From: Luteolibacter flavescens
GTDB taxonomy: Bacteria; Verrucomicrobiota; Verrucomicrobiia; Verrucomicrobiales; Akkermansiaceae
Assembly (NCBI RefSeq): GCF_025950085.1
Contig: NZ_JAPDDS010000001.1
Span: 124,001-188,000 of the forward strand
Length of the DNA stretch: 64,000 bases
Direction: 5' to 3'
Shown piece after piece: positions 25,167 to 33,642 of this stretch. The number at the start of each line of letters is the position of its first letter. Positions within the stretch are counted from its first letter, which is position 1. The position numbers and the translations under genes are program-made. The notes under the pieces were generated by a model. It made no database searches. It saw nothing but the letters and a program-made list of their open reading frames with translations, and was not told where the DNA came from.

Positions 25167-26282
25167 TCACCGGGCGGGCACTTTTTCCCGGAGTGCCGTG
25201 GCGATCTCCTGGAAGGCCGCGGCCACTGGATGCTCGGCGGCGGGGATGAGAGCCACGGGTGTGCCGGCGTCGCCGCGTTCGCGGGTCTGCGGGTCGATCG
25301 GGATCTGTGCGAGCAGCGGGACATTCATCGTGGCCGCCTCCTTCACGCCGCCGCCTTCGCCGAAGAGATAGTAACGCTGGCCGTGGTCGCACTCGAACCA
25401 CGCCATGTTTTCCACGAGGCCGAGGATGGGCACGTTCACCTTCGCGAACATCGTCACCGCCTTGCGGGCATCGATCAGCGCCATCTCCTGCGGAGTGGTC
25501 ACGATCACCGCGCCATCGACGGCGACGGTCTGGACGATGGTGAGCTGGATATCCCCGGTGCCGGGCGGCAGGTCGAGGATGAGGTAGTCGAGGTCGCCCC
25601 ACTCCACCTGGCGGAGGAATTGCTGGGTGTAGCGCGTGGCCATGGGTCCGCGGACGATGACCGGCGAGCGGTCTTCCAGCAGGAAGCCCATCGACATGAG
25701 CTTCAGGCCGTGGGCCTCGATGGGGATGATCTCGTCGCGCTCGTTTGCCATTGGTCGCTCATGCGTGCCGAAGAGCTGGGCGACGGACGGCCCGTAGAGA
25801 TCGCAATCGCAGAGGCCGACCTTTGCGCCGCCTTTCGAAAGCGAGACCGCGAGATTGGCAGCCACCGTGGACTTGCCCACACCGCCCTTGCCAGATGCCA
25901 CCACGATGATGCGCTTCACGCCGGGGATGGAGGACTTGCCCTGCACGTCGCCGCTGCCGCTTGCGCCCTGCTGGCCTTGCGGGTCTTTCACCGCGATGTC
26001 GATGGTCACCGAGCCCACGTCGGGCAGGTGGTCGAGCGCGGCGTGGCAGTCCTTGAAGATCTGCTCGGGGACCTTCGGATCCTTCGTTGCCACCTCGATG
26101 CGGACGGTCAGCACGCCATCTTCATGGCGGATGTCCTTCACGAGGCCGAAGGAGACGATGTCCCGGGAGAAGCCGGGGTAGCGGACGTGGCGGAGGGCTT
26201 CCTTGATGAATTCGGGATTCACGGCGGCGGAAGCAAGGTCGCGTTCGCCCGTCCTGTCAACCCGGGGAGACGCAAAGCTCAC
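25167..26282 (-). CDS. apbC: Mrp/NBP35-family Fe-S cluster carrier ATPase
   Basis: 371 residues. Residues about 15-95 form the MIP18/DUF59 domain (IKEALRHVRYPGFSRDIV). The P-loop is ASGKGGVGKSTVAANLA with the deviant Walker A lysine; switch regions are CDLYGPSVAQLFG and LILDLPPGTGDIQL. The family loads Fe-S clusters onto apo-proteins. In most members a CxxC near the C-terminus bridges the cluster; here the segment reads ENMAWFECDHGQRYYLFG, with only one cysteine. Two N-terminal start options exist; ATG 26282 is used. Confidence 0.92.
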   Translation of the reverse strand: MSFASPRVDRTGERDLASAAVNPEFIKEALRHVRYPGFSRDIVSFGLVKDIRHEDGVLTVRIEVATKDPKVPEQIFKDCHAALDHLPDVGSVTIDIAVKDPQGQQGASGSGDVQGKSSIPGVKRIIVVASGKGGVGKSTVAANLAVSLSKGGAKVGLCDCDLYGPSVAQLFGTHERPMANERDEIIPIEAHGLKLMSMGFLLEDRSPVIVRGPMATRYTQQFLRQVEWGDLDYLILDLPPGTGDIQLTIVQTVAVDGAVIVTTPQEMALIDARKAVTMFAKVNVPILGLVENMAWFECDHGQRYYLFGEGGGVKEAATMNVPLLAQIPIDPQTRERGDAGTPVALIPAAEHPVAAAFQEIATALREKVPAR

Positions 26283-26359
26283 GGGGGAAAACGCGGAGGG
26301 GCGCCGGGGTTCTTTCTCCCGGTCTTGACGCGGGAGAGGGGAGCCGGAACGCTGGACCT

Positions 26360-27031
26360 GTGATCGAGGCCAAGAATCTGCACCGCAGCTACCGCATCGG
26401 GAAAAAGAGCATCGAGGTGCTGCACGGCATCGATCTCCACATCGCGCGCGGCGAGCGGGTCTTCCTCTGCGGCCCGAGCGGCGCGGGGAAAACGACGCTG
26501 CTCTACACCCTCGCCGGTCTGGAGCGCCCGGAGCAGGGCTCGGTGAATATCGACGGCACCGACCTCTATTCCTTGGGGCCGAAGAAGCAGGCAGCTTTCC
26601 GCAATGCCAAGATCGGCTACATCTTCCAAAACTACCTGCTCCTCCCGGAACTGACTGCGCTGGAAAACGTGCTCGTTCCCGGGGCGATCGGCGGGAAGGA
26701 CGCGACCGAGGCGGCGATGGCTGCCCTGAAACGTGTGGGTCTTGCAGACCGGGCGGACCACCTCCCGGCGGAGCTTTCCGGCGGCGAGCAGCAGCGGGTG
26801 GCCATTGCCCGCGCTCTGGTGAATCACCCGCCGGTCCTCTTCGCCGACGAACCCACCGGAAACCTCGATTCCCGCAACAGCACCGAGGTGATGGACCTCC
26901 TCATGGGCTTGGCCACCGAGAGCGACACCACCCTCGTGGTGGTGACCCATGACGAGCACCTCGCCGAGCTCGGCGACCGCAAGCTGATCATCCAGGACGG
27001 CAGCATTGCCGACGGGGCGATGCTGAAATAG
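26360..27031 (+). CDS. ABC transporter ATP-binding protein, LolD/MacB type
   Basis: 223 residues from GTG 26360. Walker A GPSGAGKTTLL, Q-loop IFQNYLLLPEL, signature LSGGEQQRVAIARAL, Walker B VLFADEPTGNLD, H-loop VVVTHDEHLA. Length and the EPTGNLDS phrase place it with the LolD/MacB/FtsE group that works with FtsX-like permeases. No permease is adjacent, so its partner is elsewhere; lipoprotein release is possible but not shown. It is divergent from mrp (77-bp gap) and 123 bp upstream of ctaB. Confidence 0.88.
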   Translation: MIEAKNLHRSYRIGKKSIEVLHGIDLHIARGERVFLCGPSGAGKTTLLYTLAGLERPEQGSVNIDGTDLYSLGPKKQAAFRNAKIGYIFQNYLLLPELTALENVLVPGAIGGKDATEAAMAALKRVGLADRADHLPAELSGGEQQRVAIARALVNHPPVLFADEPTGNLDSRNSTEVMDLLMGLATESDTTLVVVTHDEHLAELGDRKLIIQDGSIADGAMLK

Positions 27032-27154
27032 CGTCCGAAATACGGAATAACCCGCGGTTTCCGGATTCCGATCCAGCGACAGGAGCCGGGAAGCCGGGCA
27101 GCGCAGAGGATCGCGCTTGCCCTCTCGTCGCCGCTTTCCTTCCCTCGCGCACCG

Positions 27155-28081
27155 ATGTCCGACGAAGCACCTGCCGAAATCCCAGCCACTCCGGAAACCC
27201 CGGAGCCCGCGCCCGGCCTGCGCAGGGACATGATGGTGCTGACGAAGATGCGGCTGAATGTCTTCGTCCTCATCACCACCTTCTTCGGCTATCTGCTCGC
27301 CTCGCGCGGCCATGAGTTCGATTTCTGGCGGCTGGTCCACACGATCATCGGCACGGCAGCGGCGGCCTTCGGCTCCGCGGCCTTCAACCAGCTCATGGAG
27401 GTGGACCTGGATGCCCGCATGCGGCGCACGGCGGACCGTCCGCTTCCAGCCCGGCGCATGGACCCGCTGTTCGCCTTCGGGGTGGGGTGGATACTTTCCG
27501 CCGCGGGCATCATTCACCTGGCGATCAAGATCGGCCTGTGGCCCGCGATCCTCGCGGCGATCACGATCGCCGTTTACGTTTTCATCTACACGCCGCTGAA
27601 GCGCATCAGCAGCACGAACACGCTGGTCGGAGCCATCCCCGGAGCGATCCCGCCGATGATTGGCTGGACCGCGGCGGGCGGTGCCTTCGACGGCGGCGCG
27701 TGGTTCCTTTTCACGCTGCTCGCCCTCTGGCAGCTCCCGCATTTCGTGGCGATCAATTGGCTCTGCCGCGAGGAATACGAGAACGCCGGCTACAAGATGT
27801 GGTCGGACGGGGACGTCAGCGGCCGCCGCAGTGCCCTCATCGCCGCGGTCTTTTCGCTTTGCCTCGCGGCCTTGCCCGTGTGGCCGTGGCTTGCGGGCTG
27901 GACGCCGGGATGGCTTGGCTACGTTGCCCTCGGTGGCGGCATCCTCGCGGGGCTTCTCATGGCCGCGCTGGCCGGGCGCTTCATGCGGGATGGCGAGCGC
28001 ACTTCTTTCCGCCGGCTTTTCCTCTTCACCCTGTTGTATCTGCCCCTTGAGCTTGGATTGCTTGCCATCGCTTGGGCCTAG
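27155..28081 (+). CDS. ctaB: protoheme IX farnesyltransferase (heme O synthase)
   Basis: 308 residues with about eight membrane helices. UbiA-family motifs: NQLMEVDLDARMRRTADRP (first Asp-rich NxxxDxxxD) and YTPLKRISSTNTLVGAIPGA (second loop), followed by PPMIGW. It attaches a farnesyl chain to heme B to give heme O for heme-copper oxidases. The N-terminal 25 residues are Pro/Glu rich. It starts the group ctaB-sco-sco-DUF420-hisD; no oxidase subunit genes lie in the window. Confidence 0.95.
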   Translation: MSDEAPAEIPATPETPEPAPGLRRDMMVLTKMRLNVFVLITTFFGYLLASRGHEFDFWRLVHTIIGTAAAAFGSAAFNQLMEVDLDARMRRTADRPLPARRMDPLFAFGVGWILSAAGIIHLAIKIGLWPAILAAITIAVYVFIYTPLKRISSTNTLVGAIPGAIPPMIGWTAAGGAFDGGAWFLFTLLALWQLPHFVAINWLCREEYENAGYKMWSDGDVSGRRSALIAAVFSLCLAALPVWPWLAGWTPGWLGYVALGGGILAGLLMAALAGRFMRDGERTSFRRLFLFTLLYLPLELGLLAIAWA

Positions 28082-28099
28082 TCTAGTTTCCGCCGCCCC

Positions 28100-28882
28100 A
28101 TGAGGACGCCTGTCGAACCACTCGTCCCCGCCGAGCGCGATCCGCGCAAGCTGCGGAAGACCGCACTCTGGCTTGTTGTGATCATGATCGCCAGCGGGGT
28201 AGGCATTTACACCGCCTACATCAAGTGGGGTCACAAGAAGATGCAGGAGCAGGCGGAGCACGCCCGCCCGGGCATCGTCGGCCGCATCGACAACAAGTCG
28301 GAATTCGGAGTCGTGCGTCAGGATGCCTCCGGTGCCAAGGTCTCCGATCTCTTCGGCAAGGTGTGGGTGGTGTGTGGTGTCTCGGTGAAAGATCCGGACT
28401 CCTGGAAAGCCACCCGGGAGGTGCTGCTGCGCCTGAACGAGCGCTACGCGGGCAATGACGATTTCCGCATCGTCTGCTTCACCGTGGATCCGAACCAGGA
28501 GGAACCTGCCGTGCTGGAAGCTGCCGCGAAGGAACTCGGCGCGAATCTCCCGGAGTGGTGGTTCGTCGGAGCAGGGGAGGAATACGTCCACAAGTTCCTG
28601 AAGAACCAGCTCAAGCTCGGCATCATGCCGCACCGGGAGGACGGCAAGTGGATCTATGATTCGTCGATCACGCTGATCGACCGCGACCGCCACATCCGCC
28701 GTGCCGTGGTGCCTCAGCAGCGTGGCGGCCCGCCGTATGTGGCCCCCTTTGATTTCGCCCAAGCCGCGGAGTGGGATGCCAAGGGAGTGAAGACCGGCAT
28801 CGAAAAGACCAACTCCGAACAACTCGAGCACTTGCTCGTACAGACCATCGACGGGCTGCTGGCCCAACCTGTAACGCCATGA
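28100..28882 (+). CDS. Sco/SenC-like protein without copper ligands
   Basis: 260 residues, one N-terminal membrane helix (TALWLVVIMIASGVGIYTAY) and a thioredoxin-like periplasmic domain. It aligns by eye with the next gene (FRIVCFTVDPN, DSSITLIDRDRHIR). The CxxxC of Sco proteins is replaced by VWVVCGVSVKDPDS, with one cysteine, and the conserved metal-binding His before the ITL strand is Tyr-Asp (WIYDSSITL). Copper transfer by this protein alone is therefore doubtful; a partner role to the next Sco is inferred. It begins 18 bp after ctaB and overlaps the next start (ATGA). Confidence 0.85.
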   Translation: MRTPVEPLVPAERDPRKLRKTALWLVVIMIASGVGIYTAYIKWGHKKMQEQAEHARPGIVGRIDNKSEFGVVRQDASGAKVSDLFGKVWVVCGVSVKDPDSWKATREVLLRLNERYAGNDDFRIVCFTVDPNQEEPAVLEAAAKELGANLPEWWFVGAGEEYVHKFLKNQLKLGIMPHREDGKWIYDSSITLIDRDRHIRRAVVPQQRGGPPYVAPFDFAQAAEWDAKGVKTGIEKTNSEQLEHLLVQTIDGLLAQPVTP

Positions 28883-29637
28883 ACGACCGAGGAAAAATCT
28901 TTGCCATCTACGGCACCGTGGCCGTGCTCTCCGCGCTGATCCTGGGCACGGCGATGTATCTGGGAAACCGTGTGCCCGAGCAGGCGCAACCGGACTTCCA
29001 CAACGCGGGGATGGAGAAGGTCGATACCTTCTTCCAGATCCAGAAGGACTTCACCGGCGTCAATCAGTCGGGCGAGCAGGTGAAGCTCTCCGATCTGAAG
29101 GGCAAGGTCTGGCTCGTCGCGGAGTTCTTCGCGATCTGCCCGCACTGTGCCGCGCGGAATGGCCAGGAGATCAAATCGCTCTTCGATCAATTCAAGGATC
29201 ATCCCGACTTTCACGTCACCTGCATCTCCGTCGATCCCACGACGGACACGCCCGAGCGCCTGACGGAATACTCGAAGGCCCTGGAGGCAGACCCCGAACG
29301 CTGGTGGTTCATGAGCCACCCGAATGAAAAGGAGACCCACGAGTATCTGGAGCAGGAGCTGAAGTTCCTGCGCGTGCGGGAACGCCTCGACCCCGTGGAT
29401 CGCGAGGCGAACGGTCGCTTCGAGCACGACATGTCCATCACGCTGGTGGACCGCGAGTGGAACATCGTTGGCAAGTGGAACCTCTACGGCGCTCGCTCCG
29501 AGGAGGGTCGCAAGCAGGACCCGGAAGCCTACGAGCGCATGAAGGCGGAACTCGTGTCCCGTCTCACCGAGGAGCTTGAGAAGAACGAGACCGCAGGGAT
29601 CGAGAATCTCGCGGAAGATGACTCCACCCATGACTGA
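28879..29637 (+). CDS. Sco/SenC family copper chaperone
   Basis: 252 residues from ATG 28879, which overlaps the preceding stop; the frame upstream is a shadow of the first Sco. N-terminal helix (IFAIYGTVAVLSALILGTAM), then a thioredoxin-like domain. The redox/metal pair is CPHC in EFFAICPHCAARN (two residues between the cysteines, not the usual three), and the third ligand His is kept in FEHDMSITLVD. The family delivers copper to the CuA or CuB site of cytochrome oxidase. It overlaps the DUF420 start by 8 bp. Confidence 0.9.
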   Translation: MNDRGKIFAIYGTVAVLSALILGTAMYLGNRVPEQAQPDFHNAGMEKVDTFFQIQKDFTGVNQSGEQVKLSDLKGKVWLVAEFFAICPHCAARNGQEIKSLFDQFKDHPDFHVTCISVDPTTDTPERLTEYSKALEADPERWWFMSHPNEKETHEYLEQELKFLRVRERLDPVDREANGRFEHDMSITLVDREWNIVGKWNLYGARSEEGRKQDPEAYERMKAELVSRLTEELEKNETAGIENLAEDDSTHD

Positions 29638-30241
29638 CGAGCGCAGGGAGTGGCTGTCGCGACCGCCGCAGGAGGCGCTGTCGAAGAAGCTTTCGATCAT
29701 CGCCTGGATACTGACCGGTGCGGTGCTGGTCCTCGTCGGCCTGATGCGCCGGCCGGAACTGCGCATCCCGCTGCCGGAGGGCTGGAGCTTCGATTTCCTG
29801 CCACCCGTCCATGCCGCCTTGAACACCGGGGTGAGCATCGCCCTGGTCATCGCCCTCGTCGCGGTGAAGCAGGGAAAGATCGCGCTGCACAAGAACGCGA
29901 TCTACGCCGCGATGGCGCTCTCGGTGACCTTCCTGCTCTGCTACGTCGCGTATCACTTCACGAACATGGAAGTGCTCTTTGGCGATGCGAACAAAGACGG
30001 TCTGCTGGACGAGGCAGAGCGTGCCGCGGTGAGCGGCGTGCGCCCGGCTTACCTCCTCCTTCTGATTTCCCACATTGTGCTCGCGGGCGTCAGCCTGCCT
30101 TGCATCCTGATCACCTTCATCGCCGGATTCACGAATCGCTTCGCAGCGCACCGCCGCCTGGCCAAGTGGGTCTTCCCGCTGTGGCTTTACGTCGCCGTCA
30201 CCGGCCCGATCTGCTACCTGATGCTCAAGCCCTACTACTGA
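29630..30241 (+). CDS. DUF420 membrane protein with an EF-hand loop
   Basis: 203 residues from ATG 29630 (ATG 29618 also possible). Five or so membrane helices, with conserved histidines in PPVHAALNT, KIALHKNAIYAA, CYVAYHFTN and LLISHIVLAGVSLP, as in CtaM-like DUF420 proteins needed for heme-copper oxidase maturation. Between the third and fourth helix a canonical 12-residue EF-hand loop (DANKDGLLDEAE, residues about 119-130) replaces the usual short Gly-rich loop. Gene order after ctaB and two sco genes supports a role in oxidase assembly. Confidence 0.88.
   Translation: MTDERREWLSRPPQEALSKKLSIIAWILTGAVLVLVGLMRRPELRIPLPEGWSFDFLPPVHAALNTGVSIALVIALVAVKQGKIALHKNAIYAAMALSVTFLLCYVAYHFTNMEVLFGDANKDGLLDEAERAAVSGVRPAYLLLLISHIVLAGVSLPCILITFIAGFTNRFAAHRRLAKWVFPLWLYVAVTGPICYLMLKPYY
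29984..30019 (+). other. EF-hand calcium-binding loop coding segment
   Basis: Encodes Asp1, Asn3, Asp5, Gly6, hydrophobic 7 (Leu), Asp9 (the -X position is filled by Asp) and Glu12: a full calcium-loop pattern, inside a predicted extracytoplasmic loop of the DUF420 protein. Confidence 0.75.
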
Positions 30242-30265
30242 CGTAGTAGTTAGTTTCCCTCTCCC

Positions 30266-31546
30266 ATGAAAATCCTCGGATATCGCGACGCCGACTACGA
30301 CTCCTTCGTCAAGCGCCTGAACCGCCGCGCGTTGCCGACGCATGACGTCCGCGACCTGGTGGGCGAGATCATCGCGGAAGTCGCGGGCAAGGGCGACAAG
30401 GCGCTCGTCGCCTACGCCAAGCGTTTCGACAACGTGGAGCTGAAGGAAAAGCAGCTCTTCCTCACGCCGGACGAACTGGCCGCGGTGAAGGTGGCTCCGT
30501 CCACGCGCAAGGCCGTGGCGGCATCGCTGAAGAACATCACCGCTTTCGCGAAGAAAGGCCTGCGCAAGGATTGGTCGATGCGGAATACCGAAGGCGCGCT
30601 CGTCGGCGAGCGCTTCCAGCCCTTCGACCGCGTGGGCGTCTATGTCCCCGGTGGCAAGGCCCCGCTGGTCTCGACCGCGCTGATGACTGCCGGTTTTGCC
30701 AAGGCTGCCGGCGTTCCCGAAATCCTCGCTGCCACCCCGTGCGGGCCGGATGGCAAGGTGAATGCGGAACTTCTCTACGCGCTGAAAGCCGCGGGCGTGA
30801 CCGAAATCCTGAAGATCGGCGGCGCACAGGCCATCGCCGCCATGGCGCTGGGCACGAAGACCGTGCGCCCGGTGGATCGTATCTTCGGCCCCGGCAACCG
30901 CTTCGTGGTGGAGGCAAAGCGCCAGCTCTTCGGCGCGGTGTCCATCGACCTGCTGCCGGGCCCGAGCGAGATCCTCATCATCTCCGACAAGACCGGGAAC
31001 CCGGACTATATCGCCGCCGACCTGCTGGCGCAGGCTGAGCACGGCGGTGACAGCGTCATCGGCTTCATCACCGACTCGAAGGCGCTGATTGCAAAGGTGC
31101 TCAAGTCGGTGGATCGCCAGCTCGAAACGCTCACGCGTGCGCGCTATATCCGCGACGTGCTGAAGCAGGCGACCTTCCTGCTGCACGTCCGCAGCATGGC
31201 GGATGCGATCGCCATCGCGAACGACTTCGCCGCCGAGCACGTCTCCTTCATCAGCGCGGATGAGCGGAAATGGCTGCCGCAGATCCGCACCGCGGGTGCC
31301 ATCTACCTCGGCAACGATTCGCCGGTGGCGGTCGGCGATTTCCTCGCTGGTCCCAGCCACACCCTGCCCACGGGCGGCAGCGGACGTTCCTTCTCCGGCC
31401 TGCGCGCGGATCAATTCCAGCGCCGCACCAGCATTGTGAAGCTCGACAAGAAGTCGGTGAGGAAGTCGCTGGCCGTGGTGGAGGAATTCGCCCGCATCGA
31501 AGGCCTCGACGCGCACGGTCGCTCGACGGCGATCCGGTGTGAATGA
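30266..31546 (+). CDS. hisD: histidinol dehydrogenase
   Basis: 426 residues. Family signatures include VGVYVPGGKAPLVSTALM, IFGPGNRFVVEAKR, LLPGPSEILII, AEHGGDSVIGF with catalytic-site residues, and GPSHTLPTGGSGRSFSGL near the C-terminus. It catalyses the two-step oxidation of histidinol to histidine. It starts 24 bp after the DUF420 gene, so it is probably cotranscribed with oxidase-assembly genes although unrelated in function; no other his gene is near. Confidence 0.96.
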   Translation: MKILGYRDADYDSFVKRLNRRALPTHDVRDLVGEIIAEVAGKGDKALVAYAKRFDNVELKEKQLFLTPDELAAVKVAPSTRKAVAASLKNITAFAKKGLRKDWSMRNTEGALVGERFQPFDRVGVYVPGGKAPLVSTALMTAGFAKAAGVPEILAATPCGPDGKVNAELLYALKAAGVTEILKIGGAQAIAAMALGTKTVRPVDRIFGPGNRFVVEAKRQLFGAVSIDLLPGPSEILIISDKTGNPDYIAADLLAQAEHGGDSVIGFITDSKALIAKVLKSVDRQLETLTRARYIRDVLKQATFLLHVRSMADAIAIANDFAAEHVSFISADERKWLPQIRTAGAIYLGNDSPVAVGDFLAGPSHTLPTGGSGRSFSGLRADQFQRRTSIVKLDKKSVRKSLAVVEEFARIEGLDAHGRSTAIRCE

Positions 31547-31621
31547 GGCAGTGATGCTCTTTTGAGACCTCGGATCTGGTTGATGGAGACATCGCTATAT
31601 CCCGGTCGTGCCATGTGATAT

Positions 31622-31644
31622 GAAATGCCGTCACTTGGCATTTC
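31622..31644. repeat. inverted repeat between hisD and the next gene
   Basis: GAAATGCC and GGCATTTC form perfect 8-bp arms around seven bases, about 75 bp after hisD. There is no T run. It could be a transcript end or an operator for the gene at 31704. Confidence 0.4.
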
Positions 31645-31703
31645 CACAATGGCCCGGATTTTCAAAGCGACGGAGGCGTGCGGACCTGCTCGCATGCCAC
31701 CGC

Positions 31704-32489
31704 ATGAAAGACGAATTGCTACTGCGATTGGAGTCCTTCGAACTTGATGAACCCTCCGCCCCGTTCCCGTTCAGCGCCCGCTTGGCTCGTGAGAATGGTT
31801 GGTCCCGCGAATTCTCCCGCCGGGTGATCGTGGAATACAAGCGCTTCGTATGGCTGGCCATGCGGGCGGGCCACCCGGTGACACCGTCCGAGGAGGTCGA
31901 TGAGGCGTGGCATCTCCACCTCTGCTACACCCGCTCCTACTGGGACGGCATGTGCGGGGGAGTCCTCGGCAAGCCCCTCCATCATGGCCCCACCGAGGGC
32001 GGGGAGAAGGAGGATGCGATATTCGCGGACTGGTATGAGCGGACCTTGGAAAGCTACCGCCGCCTCTTCGGCGAGGAACTGCCCGCCGACATCTGGCCAC
32101 CGGCGGAAATCCGATTCCGGCCTGCATCCAGCCGGAAGATTGATGCCACAACGCACTGGGCCGTCCCGAAGCGAGTGATCAAGCGCGTCCTGCTCGGTGG
32201 CTCCATCGCTGCGGTATTGCCCGTCCTTGCGGGCTGCTCCCACCTGATCGCGGCGGCGGATTTCGGTGATCTTCTCTGCTTCCTGATCCCGGTCGCTTTC
32301 GTGGTCTGGATCATCGTCCTGGCCGTGAAAAAGGGCGGTAAGGGCGGAGGGAACGGATGCGGAGGAGGTGGCTGCGGAGGCACTTCCTCCGGTATCTCAA
32401 GCTGTGGCAGCAGCGCGGGTGACAGCGGTTCCTCGGGCTGCAGCTCCTCCGGTTGCGGAGGCGGGGGCTGTGGTGGAGGCGGAGATTGA
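31704..32489 (+). CDS. GRDP-like membrane protein with Gly/Cys-rich tail
   Basis: 261 residues from ATG 31704. The N-terminal half has the glycine-rich-domain-protein-like motif VDEAWHLHLCYTRSYW. Two hydrophobic segments follow (LLGGSIAAVLPVLAGC, and LLCFLIPVAFVVWIIVLAV), then KKGGKGG and a 65-residue tail of Gly, Ser and Cys, including repeated CGGGG units and at least nine cysteines. Similar tails end TIGR04222-type membrane proteins. The first hydrophobic segment contains LAGC, like a lipobox but internal. Function unknown; the tail may sit at a membrane face and bind metal or crosslink. Confidence 0.75.
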   Translation: MKDELLLRLESFELDEPSAPFPFSARLARENGWSREFSRRVIVEYKRFVWLAMRAGHPVTPSEEVDEAWHLHLCYTRSYWDGMCGGVLGKPLHHGPTEGGEKEDAIFADWYERTLESYRRLFGEELPADIWPPAEIRFRPASSRKIDATTHWAVPKRVIKRVLLGGSIAAVLPVLAGCSHLIAAADFGDLLCFLIPVAFVVWIIVLAVKKGGKGGGNGCGGGGCGGTSSGISSCGSSAGDSGSSGCSSSGCGGGGCGGGGD

Positions 32490-32503
32490 TCCAGCCATTC
32501 GCT

Positions 32504-33535
32504 TCACTCCGTGCGCTCGAATGCCGCCGTCGCAGGCTCCAGCGACTTCAGGAAGAACTGGCAGAGGTCCGCATAGAGCGCGGTGGAGCCGGTGGCGAGC
32601 ACGCGGTTGTGATCGGCTCCTTCTACCACGCGGAATTGCTTCCGGGAGTCGGGGATGGCGGCGAAGATTTCGATGCCCTGCTCGATGCCGATGTAGGGAT
32701 CGCGGTCGCCGTGCGCGATCATTACCGGGAGATGCAGCTTTGCCGCGGCCTCCACCGGTCTCACATCGGCGGGCCAGTATCCGGCGCGCATTTTGGTGGC
32801 GCATCCCACGCTGAAGGCGGCGAGCGGGCAGCAGAAGCGCAGTTGCTCCGGCACGATCTCCTCCGCCGAGCGCAGCACCGGGCGATCCAGCGAGGCAAAA
32901 GTGGCCACGCTGGCGACTCCCGACCACTTCGCGGGCTCGCTTGCCGCAGCGAGCAGGGCGATCGATCCGCCTTGTGAGACGCCGAAGAGGAAGGCTGGGG
33001 TCGCTGGGAAATCGAACTTCGCGGATGCCTCGGCGAGCGCTTGGCTTGCCAATCCCGATTCCAGCAGTCCGAAGCTGCCGACCGTGCCGGGGTGGTCGCC
33101 TTGTCCGGGGATATCCACCAGCAGGCAACGGAAGCCCGCCGCGCAGAAGCGTTCGCAGATCGGGAGGTGATCCTCCTTCCGCCCGCTGTGCCCGTAGAAC
33201 ATCACGATGGTCCCGAGCTGTGAACCCCATGGCGGCAGCGCGATGCCCCGTCCGTTGAGTTCTTCCCGCAGAGCCCGTCCCTTCTCCGCCGGACCCGGTT
33301 CCGCGATGCCGGTGACCAGCAGGCCCGGCGTCTCATCCGTCATGACAAACGGCTGCACCTGAAGGCCGAAATCCGCGGGCTTCGCGAGGATTTCCCGGTG
33401 GTAATCCTGCAGGCCACGCCGCTGCGGCGAGATCAGTCTGCCCGATCCCCACCAACCGGCCACAGCCAGCACGACGGCGAGTAAAAGGGCAAAGATGGCC
33501 AGAAGTCTAAGGGCGAGACGGCGTAGGCGCTTCAT
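32504..33535 (-). CDS. membrane-anchored alpha/beta hydrolase
   Basis: 343 residues. N-terminal membrane helix (RLLAIFALLLAVVLAVAGWW). Oxyanion region FYGHSGRKED, nucleophile elbow GVSQGGSIALLAA with Ser, acid in AHGDRDPYIG, and His in VEGADHNRVL. The closest familiar group is the BAAT/dienelactone-hydrolase-like or BEM46-like alpha/beta hydrolases. Substrate not predictable. Convergent with the Gly/Cys-tailed gene (14-bp gap). Confidence 0.85.
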   Translation of the reverse strand: MKRLRRLALRLLAIFALLLAVVLAVAGWWGSGRLISPQRRGLQDYHREILAKPADFGLQVQPFVMTDETPGLLVTGIAEPGPAEKGRALREELNGRGIALPPWGSQLGTIVMFYGHSGRKEDHLPICERFCAAGFRCLLVDIPGQGDHPGTVGSFGLLESGLASQALAEASAKFDFPATPAFLFGVSQGGSIALLAAASEPAKWSGVASVATFASLDRPVLRSAEEIVPEQLRFCCPLAAFSVGCATKMRAGYWPADVRPVEAAAKLHLPVMIAHGDRDPYIGIEQGIEIFAAIPDSRKQFRVVEGADHNRVLATGSTALYADLCQFFLKSLEPATAAFERTE

Positions 33536-33642
33536 GCAGGGCGGGCGGAGGGGAGCTCGGACGCGTGAAATACGGAAGAGGAGACCGTGAATTTCGCAAG
33601 ATCGCGTTTGCCATCAAGGAATTCGGCGTCTAGGGGAAGCCC

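Noticed and set aside
26279-28867. 862-codon minus-strand ORF over lolD-like, ctaB and the first sco gene
   Set aside because: It spans several well-supported genes on the other strand; its Arg/Gly/Glu-rich reading is a codon-bias shadow.
29564-31516. 650-codon minus-strand ORF opposite DUF420 and hisD
   Set aside because: Antisense to conserved genes, no recognisable domain.
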